From Eubacterium callanderi (lineage in GTDB: Bacteria > Bacillota > Clostridia > Eubacteriales > Eubacteriaceae): DNA of 64,000 nucleotides. The position numbers were made by a program, and so were the translations under genes. Of this stretch, positions 51,476 to 59,996 are shown piece after piece (position 1 is the stretch's first letter; each line of letters begins with the position of its first letter). Where the stretch lies: the NCBI RefSeq assembly GCF_900142645.1, contig NZ_FRBP01000006.1, positions 248,001 through 312,000 on the forward strand, written 5' to 3'. The notes below the pieces were generated by a model. That model had not been told where the DNA came from, did not search any database, and was given only the letters and a program-made list of their open reading frames with translations.

Positions 51476-52694
51476 TTTGTTTTCCGCCTTTCTCGCGATC
51501 ACTTTTTATCATCAAGCAGATTACCACGGCTGAAACTGCCATTACCAGCATGAGCTGATAGGCCAGAGTAAAGCTGCCTGTTGCCTTTTTAATGATACCG
51601 CCCGCATAATTGCCGATCATGGAGCCCAGCCCCAGCGAAAGGTTCAACAGCCCGAACAGGCGGGCTGTTTTATCCGGCGGCAGAATTCTTGAAACATAGG
51701 TAGGGTGCAGTCCAAAAATACCATTGTAGGTCAGTCCAAAAATAGCACAGGCCAAAAGCGCGGCAGCCGCGCCGTCTAAAAAGACCACTGAGGCAATGGA
51801 CAGCACCGATATCCCGTAGGTTATGATCATGGCTGTTTTGGCCGAGGTGCGGTCCGCCAGCATACCGGCCATAAGCCCGCTGAAAATGCCGATAAAGCCA
51901 AACAGGCTCCAGCAAAGTCCTGAAACCTGCTCACTGAGCCCCAGATCCTCCTGCATAAGAGGCACAATGTAGCTTTGAAAGGGGATCAGATAAAGACCAG
52001 AAATCACAAGCAGAGCCACCAGCAGCAAGTAATGCCGCCAGACACTACCGGCGGGCTGTCCTCCCTGCGCAACCGGTCCGGGCTCATGCCCTGACTCCGC
52101 CAGCCCAGGACCCTCTGGGCTCTTTTTCCCGAGCGCCGTGACTGCATAAATTCCTATAGCTCCCAGAATAAGGCTGATTATCCCAAAGACCAGCCACACT
52201 GTGTGCCATGTACCGTATTTAAGGAGCCACGGAATAAGCACCCCGTTTAAAATCAAGCCAAAGGAGGTTCCGCTTGAGATAATCCCCAGGCTCTTTCCCC
52301 GGTTTTTCTCCTGGATATTTTCTGCCACAAAGGCCACCATGGGGATCCAGGAGGTAGCGGCAAAAATCCCCTGGAGGGTAACAATACAGAGCAGTACCCA
52401 TGGGTTATTCACAAACGCCAGCAGTGTGACGCTGAGGCCGCAGAGCACTACCGAGCCTCCAATCAAACGCCTGACGCTGACCACGCTGCAGAGCAGCCCG
52501 CCAAGCAGTGAAAACAACAGATAGGCGCCCTGATGAAAGGCGTTAATCCGGCCTACAAATTCATAGTCAATCCCCAGCTCTTTCACAATATCCGGGGTAA
52601 TCATCGAAAAAATATATCTTCCAAAAGCAAAGGTAATCGTGATAAAGCCTGTCAGGCAGCAGACATAAATAAGCTCTCTGCGTCTTTCAGTCAT
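51456..52694 (-). CDS. MFS transporter
   Basis: A 412-residue major-facilitator protein with 12 membrane segments and a central cytoplasmic loop near 190-215 that is Gly/Pro-rich. The GRINAFHQGAYLLFSLLGGLL stretch, and 'GLMAGMLADRTSAKTAMII' as the motif-A copy in the second half, place it in the MFS. The substrate is not evident. It overlaps the MetH-activation-like gene, so they may share a role. A 22-codon frame (52717-52785) lies just upstream. Confidence 0.9.
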   Translation of the reverse strand: MTERRRELIYVCCLTGFITITFAFGRYIFSMITPDIVKELGIDYEFVGRINAFHQGAYLLFSLLGGLLCSVVSVRRLIGGSVVLCGLSVTLLAFVNNPWVLLCIVTLQGIFAATSWIPMVAFVAENIQEKNRGKSLGIISSGTSFGLILNGVLIPWLLKYGTWHTVWLVFGIISLILGAIGIYAVTALGKKSPEGPGLAESGHEPGPVAQGGQPAGSVWRHYLLLVALLVISGLYLIPFQSYIVPLMQEDLGLSEQVSGLCWSLFGFIGIFSGLMAGMLADRTSAKTAMIITYGISVLSIASVVFLDGAAAALLACAIFGLTYNGIFGLHPTYVSRILPPDKTARLFGLLNLSLGLGSMIGNYAGGIIKKATGSFTLAYQLMLVMAVSAVVICLMIKSDREKGGKQNGKNRI

Positions 52695-53233
52695 GATAAT
52701 CCCTTCCTTCTGTCATTCAGTTTTTAAAAATATCCTCGGCTTCCCATCTCTCCGGAATCCGCGTCTCTATAACGTCGCATACCATTTCTTCAAAGCCTGT
52801 TTATGTTTTATGGAGGTTTTTTAAACCGCTTTTTTCTACATTCATTATACTTTCCTTTCCCTGTTTTAAACAAGCCTTTTCTGCCTAAAACAAACTAAAT
52901 TTCCTGACATTATACCGACGCAATTTTCGTGCCAGTTCCTTCAATATTTTCAAGGAAAGTCTGATTTTCATCATACCTAAAATATCTTATAAAATCACAA
53001 TTATTTTATAAAAACAGACTGCATATTCTTTTGTCAGGCCTTTTTTACCGCATAAACCCATTACACGCAAAATCACATGACACCCTCCCTATTAAAGCCA
53101 TTGTCAACGTTTTACAAACCGCAATTTAAAAAAGCGCCAAATATTTTGCACCCAATATGTCTTAAAAAACAGCAAAAAATAGAAAAATCTTGAGCTTTTT
53201 CAGACATTTTTTAACAAGCCGGACGCTCTGACC
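52695..53233. other. Gene-poor AT-rich gap, possible MFS leader region
   Basis: Nothing longer than about 25 codons looks coding. On the minus strand a TATAAT (52844-52849) with a poor TTGTTT (52868-52873) may be the MFS promoter. A short frame MVCDVIETRIPERWEAEDIF, ending at 52717, could be a leader peptide or gene scrap. The rest (52880-53230) shows no structure that I can support. Confidence 0.35.
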
Positions 53234-53794
53234 TCAGGGAATGATCTCCACATGAATATACCCGCTGCTGTAATAGGGCAGCACGTTCATACCCAGTTCT
53301 TTGGCAGTCTGGGCCAGGTCCCCAACCCCGATCCCAGGGCAGTAGAGATCCGCCGCGCAGCCCCGCGTGTGGAAGGACCAGCTGACGCCTCCCACTTCCT
53401 CGTTACGTGCCTCACACCGCACCCCTGAGGTGATGATGACTGGCCGTCCAAAATAGCACCGCAGGGCTTCGATCTTCTCTAAAAGCTCAGGCCGCATGGC
53501 GCAGGGCCAGCCATCACAGCAGCCCGCACAGTCGCACCGGTATTCTTCCATGGCAAAATGGGAAGATGCCATGAGGGGTTCTCTTTGTTCGGGTTCTGGC
53601 GCTTTTGGTTCTTCTGTCGCCCCGGTCGGGATTTCCGGCTCAGCGGGCGGCTCCTGTAGGGTCTGCTCCACTGCCTGCTCTGCTGTGGGTGCGGGCGGGG
53701 CTGCCTCCCTGTCAAGCCGCCCCAAAAAGACCAGGGCGGTCAATGCGCAGGCAGCTATCAGTGTGAATACCACACCTTTTTTATATGTGTTCAT
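53234..53794 (-). CDS. Membrane-anchored M15-family (YcbK/DUF882-type) peptidase
   Basis: 186 residues: a membrane anchor (about 7-25), a Pro/Glu/Ala-rich linker (about 28-75), then a zinc peptidase fold. ITSGVRCEARNEEVGG, SFHTRGCAADLYCPG (His, Asp) and GYIHVEI (His) supply the metal and catalytic residues. Such enzymes cleave peptidoglycan cross-bridges or act as phage-type endolysins. It is the last gene of the element; its cargo-like position suggests a lysis or cell-wall-passage role. Confidence 0.85.
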   Translation of the reverse strand: MNTYKKGVVFTLIAACALTALVFLGRLDREAAPPAPTAEQAVEQTLQEPPAEPEIPTGATEEPKAPEPEQREPLMASSHFAMEEYRCDCAGCCDGWPCAMRPELLEKIEALRCYFGRPVIITSGVRCEARNEEVGGVSWSFHTRGCAADLYCPGIGVGDLAQTAKELGMNVLPYYSSGYIHVEIIP

Positions 53795-53844
53795 TTAATT
53801 TTCCTTTCTTTTCTAGTTTGTTCTAGTTTGTCCCTTTCGCTATT

Positions 53845-53871
53845 AAAAAAAGGGCTTTCGCCCCTTTTTTA
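53845..53871 (-). terminator. Terminator after the DUF2922 gene
   Basis: AAAAAAAGGGC-TTTC-GCCCCTTTTTT hairpin with a minus-strand T run, overlapping the stop codon. A direct repeat CTAGTTTGTT lies just beside it (53812-53830). Confidence 0.75.
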
Positions 53872-54105
53872 CGCTGTTTCCTCAATGACCACGTCAGTTT
53901 TTGTGGTGTCGACCTTCACGGCCCCGGTCACCTTGACCAGCCCAAACCCGTCGGGCAGAAAGGCGCCCTGGTCCACAATGGCCTGGGCCCCGGTCTTGAT
54001 CTCGGCGTCGGTGATGCCCTCCTTGTAATCGGGAATGGTGATTTTAAACTCCTTCCCGTCCGCGCGCTGAAAATAGATGGTTAAATCTTTATTGGTTGTT
54101 GGCAT
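53869..54105 (-). CDS. DUF2922-family protein
   Basis: A 78-residue protein matching DUF2922: NKDLTIYFQRADGKEFKITI, DAEIKTGAQAIVDQGAF and VTGAVKVDTTKTDVVI. In Firmicutes DUF2922 and DUF1659 genes usually lie side by side, often with a sigma factor, as here. Function unknown. AAGGAG precedes the ATG. Confidence 0.85.
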   Translation of the reverse strand: MPTTNKDLTIYFQRADGKEFKITIPDYKEGITDAEIKTGAQAIVDQGAFLPDGFGLVKVTGAVKVDTTKTDVVIEETA

Positions 54106-54164
54106 TTTTGTAGTCTCCTTCTTATTTTTAATTTTGTGGTTCTGGTTTACTTGTATTCTTTTTT

Positions 54165-54291
54165 AATGGAGAATTGAGAATGCAGAATGGAGAATTTCGG
54201 AACAAAATCGCGATGCGATTTTGATGAAAATCAAACCGGCTCTGCCGGTTTGGCCCTTTAATTCTCAATTCTCAATTCTTCATTCTCCATT
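54165..54291. repeat. MITE-like inverted repeat
   Basis: Arms AATGGAGAATTGAGAATG... (54165-54196) and ...TTGAGAATTAAAGG in reverse (54260-54291) form a long imperfect inverted repeat. It encloses two smaller hairpins (AAAATCGC-GAT-GCGATTTT and AAACCGGC-TCT-GCCGGTTT). Another small hairpin (GAAATCGC-TAT-GCGATTTC, 54296-54314) lies at the edge and includes the DUF1659 stop codon. Short palindromic mobile repeats of this type occur in many Clostridia. Confidence 0.75.
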
Positions 54292-54301
54292 GTTGAAATC
54301 G

Positions 54302-54526
54302 CTATGCGATTTCAACCATCTCTTCCGCGGTCACCTTTACCTGCTTCTCTCTGATGGGCTCCTGCATGCCAGTGATAGCTTTGGCGGTGCCCACGAAGGC
54401 TTCGTCGGTGACGGCGGGGTCGACGTCGCCGTAGGTCTTTGAGGACTTGACGATCTTCCCTTCTTTCTCGCCATGGTTGACGGTCACCTTCATCCCTACG
54501 GATTCAACGCTTTTTTCGATTGCCAT
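54302..54526 (-). CDS. DUF1659-family protein
   Basis: A 74-residue protein from ATG 54526 behind AGGAGG. ESVGMKVTVNHGEKEGKIV and 'DEAFVGTAKAITGMQ' are the DUF1659 pattern. It sits between the sigma factor and DUF2922 genes, the typical order. Function unknown. Its stop codon is inside a small hairpin at the edge of the MITE-like repeat. Confidence 0.85.
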   Translation of the reverse strand: MAIEKSVESVGMKVTVNHGEKEGKIVKSSKTYGDVDPAVTDEAFVGTAKAITGMQEPIREKQVKVTAEEMVEIA

Positions 54527-54650
54527 TTTTCTTACCTCCTGAATTGTTTTTTGTGTCTGGCGTTTTGCCTTACACTTATACAATCCGTTTTTGGGGTACA
54601 AAAAGGACATGGTGGTTTGAAAAAAATAAAATTTAAGTTTTTATTAAGCT

Positions 54651-55253
54651 TTAGAGGAATTCTCTGAGTTTTCTAAAAGCGCTCCGGCAGGCCCGGGTCA
54701 TCATGGATGGATTCACACCTTCTTCCTTTGCCAGCTCTGTCAGATCCCCTTTCTGCTGGTAAAAATACTGAAAAGCTGACTTCTGGCGGGGCGGCAGCTT
54801 CTCGTAGATCTGGACCAGCCGCTGGTTTTTCTCTTTTCGCAGATATGCCTCTGCCACATCAGTTTTCTCATCTATAATCAACTCGATCAGCGCTATGGCT
54901 CCGCCTTCTCCTTCTATCTGCCGGTCCAGGGATTCCTCTGGCTTGACGGATCTTTCAAACCGCCCCTCCCGCCGCTTTTTAAAGTAGTTGGTGAGCCGTG
55001 ACCGGATGAACACCTGAAAGTAAACCCGGGCGTCCAGTTCAAAATCACGGAGGGCTTCCAGGAAAACGCAGACAGCGTCCTGGTAAGCGTCCTCATATTC
55101 CTTTTGATCATACACATACTTTTGTATGGTCGTTAAAATCAGCGGCTGGAAGGCAAAGATCAGCTTTTCCTTTGCCTGTTGATCGCCTGCCTTCGCTTTT
55201 TTTACCAGCCGCTCTAAGCCGGTGTAGTCTTCTGAATCATCGTTTTGTTTCAA
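54651..55253 (-). CDS. Sigma-70-family RNA polymerase sigma factor
   Basis: A 200-residue sigma factor starting at TTG 55253, supported by AGGAGG 6 bp upstream. Region 2 reads EYEDAYQDAVCVFLEALRDF (about 55-80), with YFQVFIRSRLTNYFKKRRE for promoter melting. Region 4 reads LPPRQKSAFQYFYQQKGDLT then ELAKEEGVNPSMMTRACRSAF at the C-terminus. There is no anti-sigma gene. It resembles the small sigma factors found beside DUF1659/DUF2922 genes, and it may transcribe the element's own genes. Confidence 0.88.
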   Translation of the reverse strand: MKQNDDSEDYTGLERLVKKAKAGDQQAKEKLIFAFQPLILTTIQKYVYDQKEYEDAYQDAVCVFLEALRDFELDARVYFQVFIRSRLTNYFKKRREGRFERSVKPEESLDRQIEGEGGAIALIELIIDEKTDVAEAYLRKEKNQRLVQIYEKLPPRQKSAFQYFYQQKGDLTELAKEEGVNPSMMTRACRSAFRKLREFL

Positions 55254-55264
55254 ACTTACCTCCT

Positions 55265-55474
55265 TTAGTCATCCTCCCGGATGCTTTTAAGCTCCAGCAC
55301 AATGCCTGGGTAACGGCTCTCCACTGAATCTGAGAAGTCGTTGAACAGATCCTCGGCCTCCTCATCGCTTCTTGCGAAAAAGCCCATGTCCAGAAAACAT
55401 TCTGCCTTGACCCGGTAAGCTCGTCTCCGTCCGATGATCACCGGGCCGGTTCCATAAAAATTCTGCGCGTGCAT
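55265..55474 (-). CDS. Small acidic protein, element-specific
   Basis: 69 residues (GRRRAYRVKAECFLDMGFFA; SDEEAEDLFNDFSDSVESR). No family is recognised. GGAGG precedes the ATG, and its stop lies inside the ribosome site of the sigma gene, so the two are co-translated. It is the first gene after the origin-like site. Confidence 0.6.
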   Translation of the reverse strand: MHAQNFYGTGPVIIGRRRAYRVKAECFLDMGFFARSDEEAEDLFNDFSDSVESRYPGIVLELKSIREDD

Positions 55475-55484
55475 GGCGCACCTC

Positions 55485-55620
55485 CTGTATGTATATATAT
55501 AATATATAAAAATAATAATGTTATTGTTATTTATGTCGACACGGGTGTCGGTGATTTAGCGTCCACTTTTTGTTTTTGCCAAAATTTGCCGACACCCGTG
55601 TCGGTTATGCCTGTGGATAA
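55485..55620. other. Origin-like module B
   Basis: An AT-rich stretch (about 55490-55533) is followed by two 12-bp palindromes that are inverse copies, GACACGGGTGTC (55538-55549) and GACACCCGTGTC (55591-55602), starts 53 bp apart, and by the perfect DnaA box TGTGGATAA (55612-55620). The DnaA box overlaps the 3' end of the DnaD-like gene. Iterons, AT-rich DNA and a DnaA box beside a replication-protein gene are what a plasmid or phage origin contains. Confidence 0.7.
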
Positions 55621-56045
55621 CTTTTTCCGGCATCCTTCCCCGGTTCCAGGGAAAAGGACTCTGGATTACCCACGTAATCGTAAACCATGGTCACCTTTTC
55701 GGATAACACATGCCTGATCTCCCGGGGCTCCACATTGGGGCGCAGAGGGATCATCGTGTAAATCCCTGCGCCTTGGGCACTGCCCTTTTGATAGATGATC
55801 CGCCCCTTAGCTTCAAGCTCCTGCCGGTAGCGCATCATCTGCCGCTCCGAACAGTGCATCACATCAATGATCCGCTTGTTGCCGATAATGAATTCCACCC
55901 GCCAGAGCCATTCGCCCGAGGTAGTGAGCAGCGCACACCAGCTGTTAAACACCATGAGCACCACCCATAAGAAGAAAGCGCCCGGGCTCAGCTCGTGATC
56001 TTCCAGCCACTCAAACAGATAGCGGATCTCCTTGAAAAAGCTCAA
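55605..56045 (-). CDS. DnaD-like N-terminal winged-helix replication protein
   Basis: 146 residues. LSPGAFFLWVVLMVFNSWCA, IGNKRIIDVMHCSERQMMRY and ELEAKGRIIYQKGSAQGAGI form the winged helix seen at the start of DnaD and phage replication initiators. The C-terminal DnaD DDBH2 domain is absent. It starts inside the stop of the upstream gene (ATGA) and ends in the origin-like module, so it probably binds there. It could instead be a plain regulator. Confidence 0.7.
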   Translation of the reverse strand: MSFFKEIRYLFEWLEDHELSPGAFFLWVVLMVFNSWCALLTTSGEWLWRVEFIIGNKRIIDVMHCSERQMMRYRQELEAKGRIIYQKGSAQGAGIYTMIPLRPNVEPREIRHVLSEKVTMVYDYVGNPESFSLEPGKDAGKSYPQA

Positions 56046-56755
56046 GCCCCATACTCCACAATAAAACGGATATCCTCAAACAGCGCTTCCTTATGCTTAA
56101 GGCGGCTGATCTCTTTGTCAAGATGGGCAAGATTGCGGTGAAGCGCCCCGTTTGTAGACGCTTGCTTCTCAAGGGCTTCTGTCAGAATTGATATAGTTTT
56201 ATCCTTTGCGTAATCAACGCTGCCCAGAGCTTCCAGATACACAAGGGGCGGATAATAGTCCATGATAATCGAACAAAAACGCCTTGCCTCATCCCTGAAG
56301 CTGGCTACACCCATGAGCTGAAGCTCATTGCCGCTGACCAGATAGGCCCAATGCCGCTTTCCGTCCGAGCACCGAACCCGTTCCATTCTCAGGCCGCCGG
56401 GGAGTGCAATCTTCTCCAGAAAATCCCGATGACAGCGAAGTTCCAGATAATCACAAAGGTCTGTTGCCACATACCAGTGGGCCCTCACCTCAAAGATATC
56501 ATAGTCCCCCTTCATCCCATTAATCAGTTTTTTGAGATGGATGATCTGATCCATCAAAGCACCCGACTCGTTGTCATGGGCGGTCATCAGGCGCTTTTTA
56601 AGCTTTGATATCTCATGGTGTAAAACAGAGACGTGCAGCTCGCGCTTTTCCTGGATCAGAATACAGCGTACATCTGCATATTCGGATGATTTCAGGGTTT
56701 TTTCTTCCAAAATTATGGTCTCTTCATCAATTTTTCGGTTTAATATTTTGTTCAT
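56042..56755 (-). CDS. Coiled-coil protein with Bro-N/antirepressor-like centre
   Basis: A 237-residue protein. A coiled coil (about 35-80), then FEVRAHWYVATDLCDYLELR near 90, which resembles the start of Bro-N/phage-antirepressor domains, and a second coiled coil (about 195-230, HRNLAHLDKEISRLKHKEAL). Function unknown. It is co-translated with the DnaD-like gene through an ATGA overlap. Confidence 0.55.
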   Translation of the reverse strand: MNKILNRKIDEETIILEEKTLKSSEYADVRCILIQEKRELHVSVLHHEISKLKKRLMTAHDNESGALMDQIIHLKKLINGMKGDYDIFEVRAHWYVATDLCDYLELRCHRDFLEKIALPGGLRMERVRCSDGKRHWAYLVSGNELQLMGVASFRDEARRFCSIIMDYYPPLVYLEALGSVDYAKDKTISILTEALEKQASTNGALHRNLAHLDKEISRLKHKEALFEDIRFIVEYGA

Positions 56756-56777
56756 TGTAAACTCTCCTTTTAAGCTT

Positions 56778-57326
56778 TTAATCCACTTTTAAAACAACCG
56801 GAATCGATACATTACAGTGCACCTCAATGCCCGCTTTCTCCGGCTCCAGGCTAAGCAGCCAGCTGCGCAGCGTTTCCCACTCTCTAAAAAGCTGATGGTC
56901 TTTTTTGGTTTTTCTCACGGTTCTGCGTTTGGCCTCAAGCATTTTTCTCAGCTCCGTTTCATCCACAAAGTTTTTGTACTGAACCCGCTCTGCATTTCCC
57001 GGGTGCGGGATGGGTAAAACCTGCACACCCAGCCTCTTAAAATGCCGGCTGGTATAGCGTCTCGTTTTTTTAAACCCCAATACCCGTTCCACATCAGTAG
57101 TAGAATAAAATACTTTTCCCTCTCCTACACACAGAGTATCCACCTTACCATAGGCGCTGTGCTCCAGCTTATGGTAGCTCTGGAGGATTCGTTTTACTTT
57201 TTCCGAAAGTTTGGCGACAAAATGCTCCCGCTGGGAACTCTCAATATTTTGACCGCATGGAACCGCCCCTTTTTCCGCTGTTTTTTTGGAAAAAGTGTTT
57301 TGTTTCTTTTGTACTGATTTCTTCAT
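56778..57326 (-). CDS. Bro-N-like DNA-binding protein
   Basis: 182 residues from ATG 57326 (MKKSVQKKQ), 8 bp after GAGGAGG; the longer TTG start lacks such a site. The basic N-terminus is followed at about 65-135 by KVFYSTTDVERVLGFKKTRR and YKNFVDETELRKMLEAK, the pattern of Bro-N/antirepressor domains found in phage and plasmid genes. The rest is basic. It is in line with the other element genes, 22 bp before the next gene. Confidence 0.6.
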   Translation of the reverse strand: MKKSVQKKQNTFSKKTAEKGAVPCGQNIESSQREHFVAKLSEKVKRILQSYHKLEHSAYGKVDTLCVGEGKVFYSTTDVERVLGFKKTRRYTSRHFKRLGVQVLPIPHPGNAERVQYKNFVDETELRKMLEAKRRTVRKTKKDHQLFREWETLRSWLLSLEPEKAGIEVHCNVSIPVVLKVD

Positions 57327-57387
57327 TCTCAGTACCTCCTCATTCAATTTTGGCCCTACGCTTTCCCGCGCTGACCTTGACTCTATT

Positions 57388-58395
57388 CTACAGCCTGATG
57401 GATGGTGTGAGAATATACTCGGAGTTGGACTTTCTCCTGGAAACCGGCTTTTTCCAGAGCGGATCGCCGTTGGTGTCGGAGCATTTCAAGCGCAGCAGGC
57501 TGTACCAGTTTTTTATACAGCCGGTTTTCTCTATAAATCTGGCGGCAAAGGCCTGAGCCCAGGCTGCCAGATGGCGCAGCCGGTTTCTTTTAGCATCCTT
57601 GCGGTCAGGCTTCTCGCCCTTTTTAGGGGCTGGGACCTCTACCTCTGGCCGCAGACCCATAGGCCCCTGAACAACGCGCTTCGCATAATTTACGTTCTTC
57701 TGGAAATCCCGTTTTCGGGCCTCAGCCTGCTCCTCCTCGAAGTAAACCACCAGCTCGCCAGCCTCCAGGAGCTCCAGAATATCCTCGGTCAAAAGCTTCT
57801 CATAAACCTCGGAATCGTAACGGCAGTGCTTGATCATCTCAAGGGTGAGCACCCGGTGGCAGTACTGGAGCTTCTTAAAATAATCGAACGCACACCGCTT
57901 TTTACAGTCGGGACAAAAAAGAACCGGTATGAGGAAGATGGTGATCTCCTCATACCGGTTGATTACAATGCGCACCGCAAAACCATTACGGTTCAGCTTT
58001 CTAAGACACTTGCGTGTTTTCTTCCTGGACCGTTTTTTAAATTTTTTGTTGTAGCTGGTCAATACTTTTTTACCGCTGGCGGTCCGTTTTAGACGGGGCT
58101 TCCGCTTTCTTTTGCGCTTTGGCGGTTTTGATTCTTTTCGCTCTTTCTCGGGCTCGTGTTCCATGTCCTTTAAAACTTCTTTGTCCACCCAGATATCGTT
58201 CTGGCAGTGCAGCTCCAGCCCTTCTTTGAGGTTTAACTCCTTTAGGCACGGAACCCTGCCGGTCCGGCTGATAATCGTTTCCACAAGCGCCTGCGCAGCC
58301 TGGGTGGGGGCTTTGAGAAGGGCCTGATCCGGCATGTCTTCTGGGATGATGAGGGTGGTTAGGGTGTAGTGGGATTCGGGCAGGTGGATGGTCAT
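57388..58395 (-). CDS. Large basic protein of unknown function, first gene of the element
   Basis: 335 residues behind AGGAG. A strongly basic stretch at about 90-135 (KPPKRKRKRKPRLKRTASGK) suggests nucleic-acid binding. A putative zinc site CPDCKKRC lies near 160. The C-terminal half is also basic, with EEEQAEARKRDFQKNVNYAK. No family is recognised. A long antisense frame (57286-58092) covers the same bases but lacks a ribosome site. It leads the element operon. Confidence 0.6.
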   Translation of the reverse strand: MTIHLPESHYTLTTLIIPEDMPDQALLKAPTQAAQALVETIISRTGRVPCLKELNLKEGLELHCQNDIWVDKEVLKDMEHEPEKERKESKPPKRKRKRKPRLKRTASGKKVLTSYNKKFKKRSRKKTRKCLRKLNRNGFAVRIVINRYEEITIFLIPVLFCPDCKKRCAFDYFKKLQYCHRVLTLEMIKHCRYDSEVYEKLLTEDILELLEAGELVVYFEEEQAEARKRDFQKNVNYAKRVVQGPMGLRPEVEVPAPKKGEKPDRKDAKRNRLRHLAAWAQAFAARFIEKTGCIKNWYSLLRLKCSDTNGDPLWKKPVSRRKSNSEYILTPSIRL

Positions 58396-58460
58396 GATGG
58401 GAGCTCCTTTTTATTTTTGAATTTGGCGGGCAGTGGGCGGATTGGGTTTCATAAAAAGAA

Positions 58461-58507
58461 AAACCGACAAGCGAAACGCATATTGCTATGCTTTCGCTTG
58501 CCGGTTG
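58461..58507 (-). terminator. Terminator between the rfb operon and the element
   Basis: 14-bp stem with one mismatch (ACCGACAAGCGAAA with TTTCGCTTGCCGGT, 58463-58476 and 58492-58505), followed by minus-strand TTTTTCTTTTT. It ends the flippase transcript and marks the element's edge. Confidence 0.85.
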
Positions 58508-58550
58508 ATTGGGTATGTGTCCCGGAAACCATTGATTTAATTGCAAAAAA

Positions 58551-59981
58551 TTATTTTGCTGACAACTTTGCATTTAATATATTTTTAACATGTCGGAGCA
58601 ACTCACTTATTCCAAGATATATCATCTCCCATAAATTCATATGGAGTTCTTTTAATACAATCATCGGCCAGTGCCAGTTATTATAACATAACTGCACTAC
58701 CGCTTGTACTGCCATAAGGGCATAAATTCCCCAATCGGTAAAAATAGCCACAAATAATTGTCCGACTAGAATAAAAAATGCAGATACGATTGATGATTTT
58801 ACATAAGGCACTTCATTTGAAAAAGTTATATAGCTGGCAAAAAGTCCATGCGTTCCCTCTAAAAACAAATAACTCCCCATGAATAGTACCATAAACAAAG
58901 GTAACGGGGTATTGGATCGAATCAAATGCACCAACGGAATACCAATGGTCGCTAAAACAGTGATTACTAAAATAAAAACGCCCCAGTAAATAACCATTGC
59001 CAAAGACAATTCTTTTTTACTTTTTTCAATATTACCACTTACCTTAGTATTAATCATTTTTGGTTGATTAGCATCGAAAAAGATTTGTGATACACCGCGA
59101 ACGACTGTTATTAGCTGCAGACAAATCCCATAAGAGGCCGTTGCTTCAAGACCAATGAATGCAGAACAAATCATTGTATTTCCTTGTGTAATAACAAATG
59201 CTCCTAAACTTACCAGACCCGTTTTTTTAGCGTTATACCAAATTTTCAGCAGCAGACTTCTAAGTTCATTCAACTGAATTTTAGCAACGTATTTTTTTCG
59301 TTGTTCGGCAATATTTTCATAATGGAACAAGAATCTCTTTGCTATAAAACGCATTATAAACTCACTCAATAGATAAGCGACCGCTAAGGCTATAATCCCA
59401 TAACCAGAATACAAGCCAAATAAAGAAATGACAATCTGGACTATTTTTGAGATAATCACAGCTATCTGAGACTGCTTGACCGCTCCAATACCCTTAAGTG
59501 AAGTCGTCCAGTAATTATAGAAAATGTTGAGGAAAACAGCCGCACTGAAAAACAACCAAGCCGTTGCATACACTCGAAAAGGAATCTCCCGCGCCACATA
59601 ACCAATATAAGCACTTCCAACAGTTAACATACAGATCAAGGCAATCCCGGCAATGAGCATGCTCACATATTTACAGGCCTGTAAAACATTAAAAAACAAA
59701 GCATAGTTAGGCTCATTTCCTTGCAGATCAGAAGCCCCCTCTTTTTTTATTTCTTTAGCGCCGCACCAGGCATAAGTGACGTTTCGAACCAATGTGGGAG
59801 AAAATCCAAAATCCAATAGGTTGACAAGTGTTCCAACGCTTAAAAAAGTGTACCAGAGCCCCAGCTCATTGCCTTCAACCGCTCTTAATATAAAGGGCAT
59901 TAAAATAATATTTGTACACAAATTAAAGAAATAGCCCAGATAACTCCAGATTACATCTTTTTTTCCTATATTAACAGCCAT
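58551..59981 (-). CDS. Wzx-type polysaccharide flippase
   Basis: A 476-residue membrane protein of the MATE-like/oligosaccharide-flippase fold, with about 12-14 membrane segments. 'IWSYLGYFFNLCTNIILMPF' at the start and LVNLLDFGFSPTLVRNVTYA are typical. It moves lipid-linked sugar units to the outer face. Being the last gene of the CDP-sugar operon, it probably exports the unit that carries the dideoxy sugar. It is AT-richer than its upstream neighbours. Confidence 0.88.
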   Translation of the reverse strand: MAVNIGKKDVIWSYLGYFFNLCTNIILMPFILRAVEGNELGLWYTFLSVGTLVNLLDFGFSPTLVRNVTYAWCGAKEIKKEGASDLQGNEPNYALFFNVLQACKYVSMLIAGIALICMLTVGSAYIGYVAREIPFRVYATAWLFFSAAVFLNIFYNYWTTSLKGIGAVKQSQIAVIISKIVQIVISLFGLYSGYGIIALAVAYLLSEFIMRFIAKRFLFHYENIAEQRKKYVAKIQLNELRSLLLKIWYNAKKTGLVSLGAFVITQGNTMICSAFIGLEATASYGICLQLITVVRGVSQIFFDANQPKMINTKVSGNIEKSKKELSLAMVIYWGVFILVITVLATIGIPLVHLIRSNTPLPLFMVLFMGSYLFLEGTHGLFASYITFSNEVPYVKSSIVSAFFILVGQLFVAIFTDWGIYALMAVQAVVQLCYNNWHWPMIVLKELHMNLWEMIYLGISELLRHVKNILNAKLSAK

Positions 59982-59996
59982 CCAACACCGCCCATT

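Noticed and set aside
57316-57347. Longer TTG start for the Bro-N-like gene
   Set aside because: The ATG at 57326 has GAGGAGG at the right distance; the TTG has none.
57286-58092. 268-residue open frame on the plus strand
   Set aside because: It is antisense to the 335-residue basic protein, has no ribosome site, and its sequence is Leu/Phe/Ser-rich in the way typical of antisense frames. The minus-strand gene has AGGAG and fits the operon.
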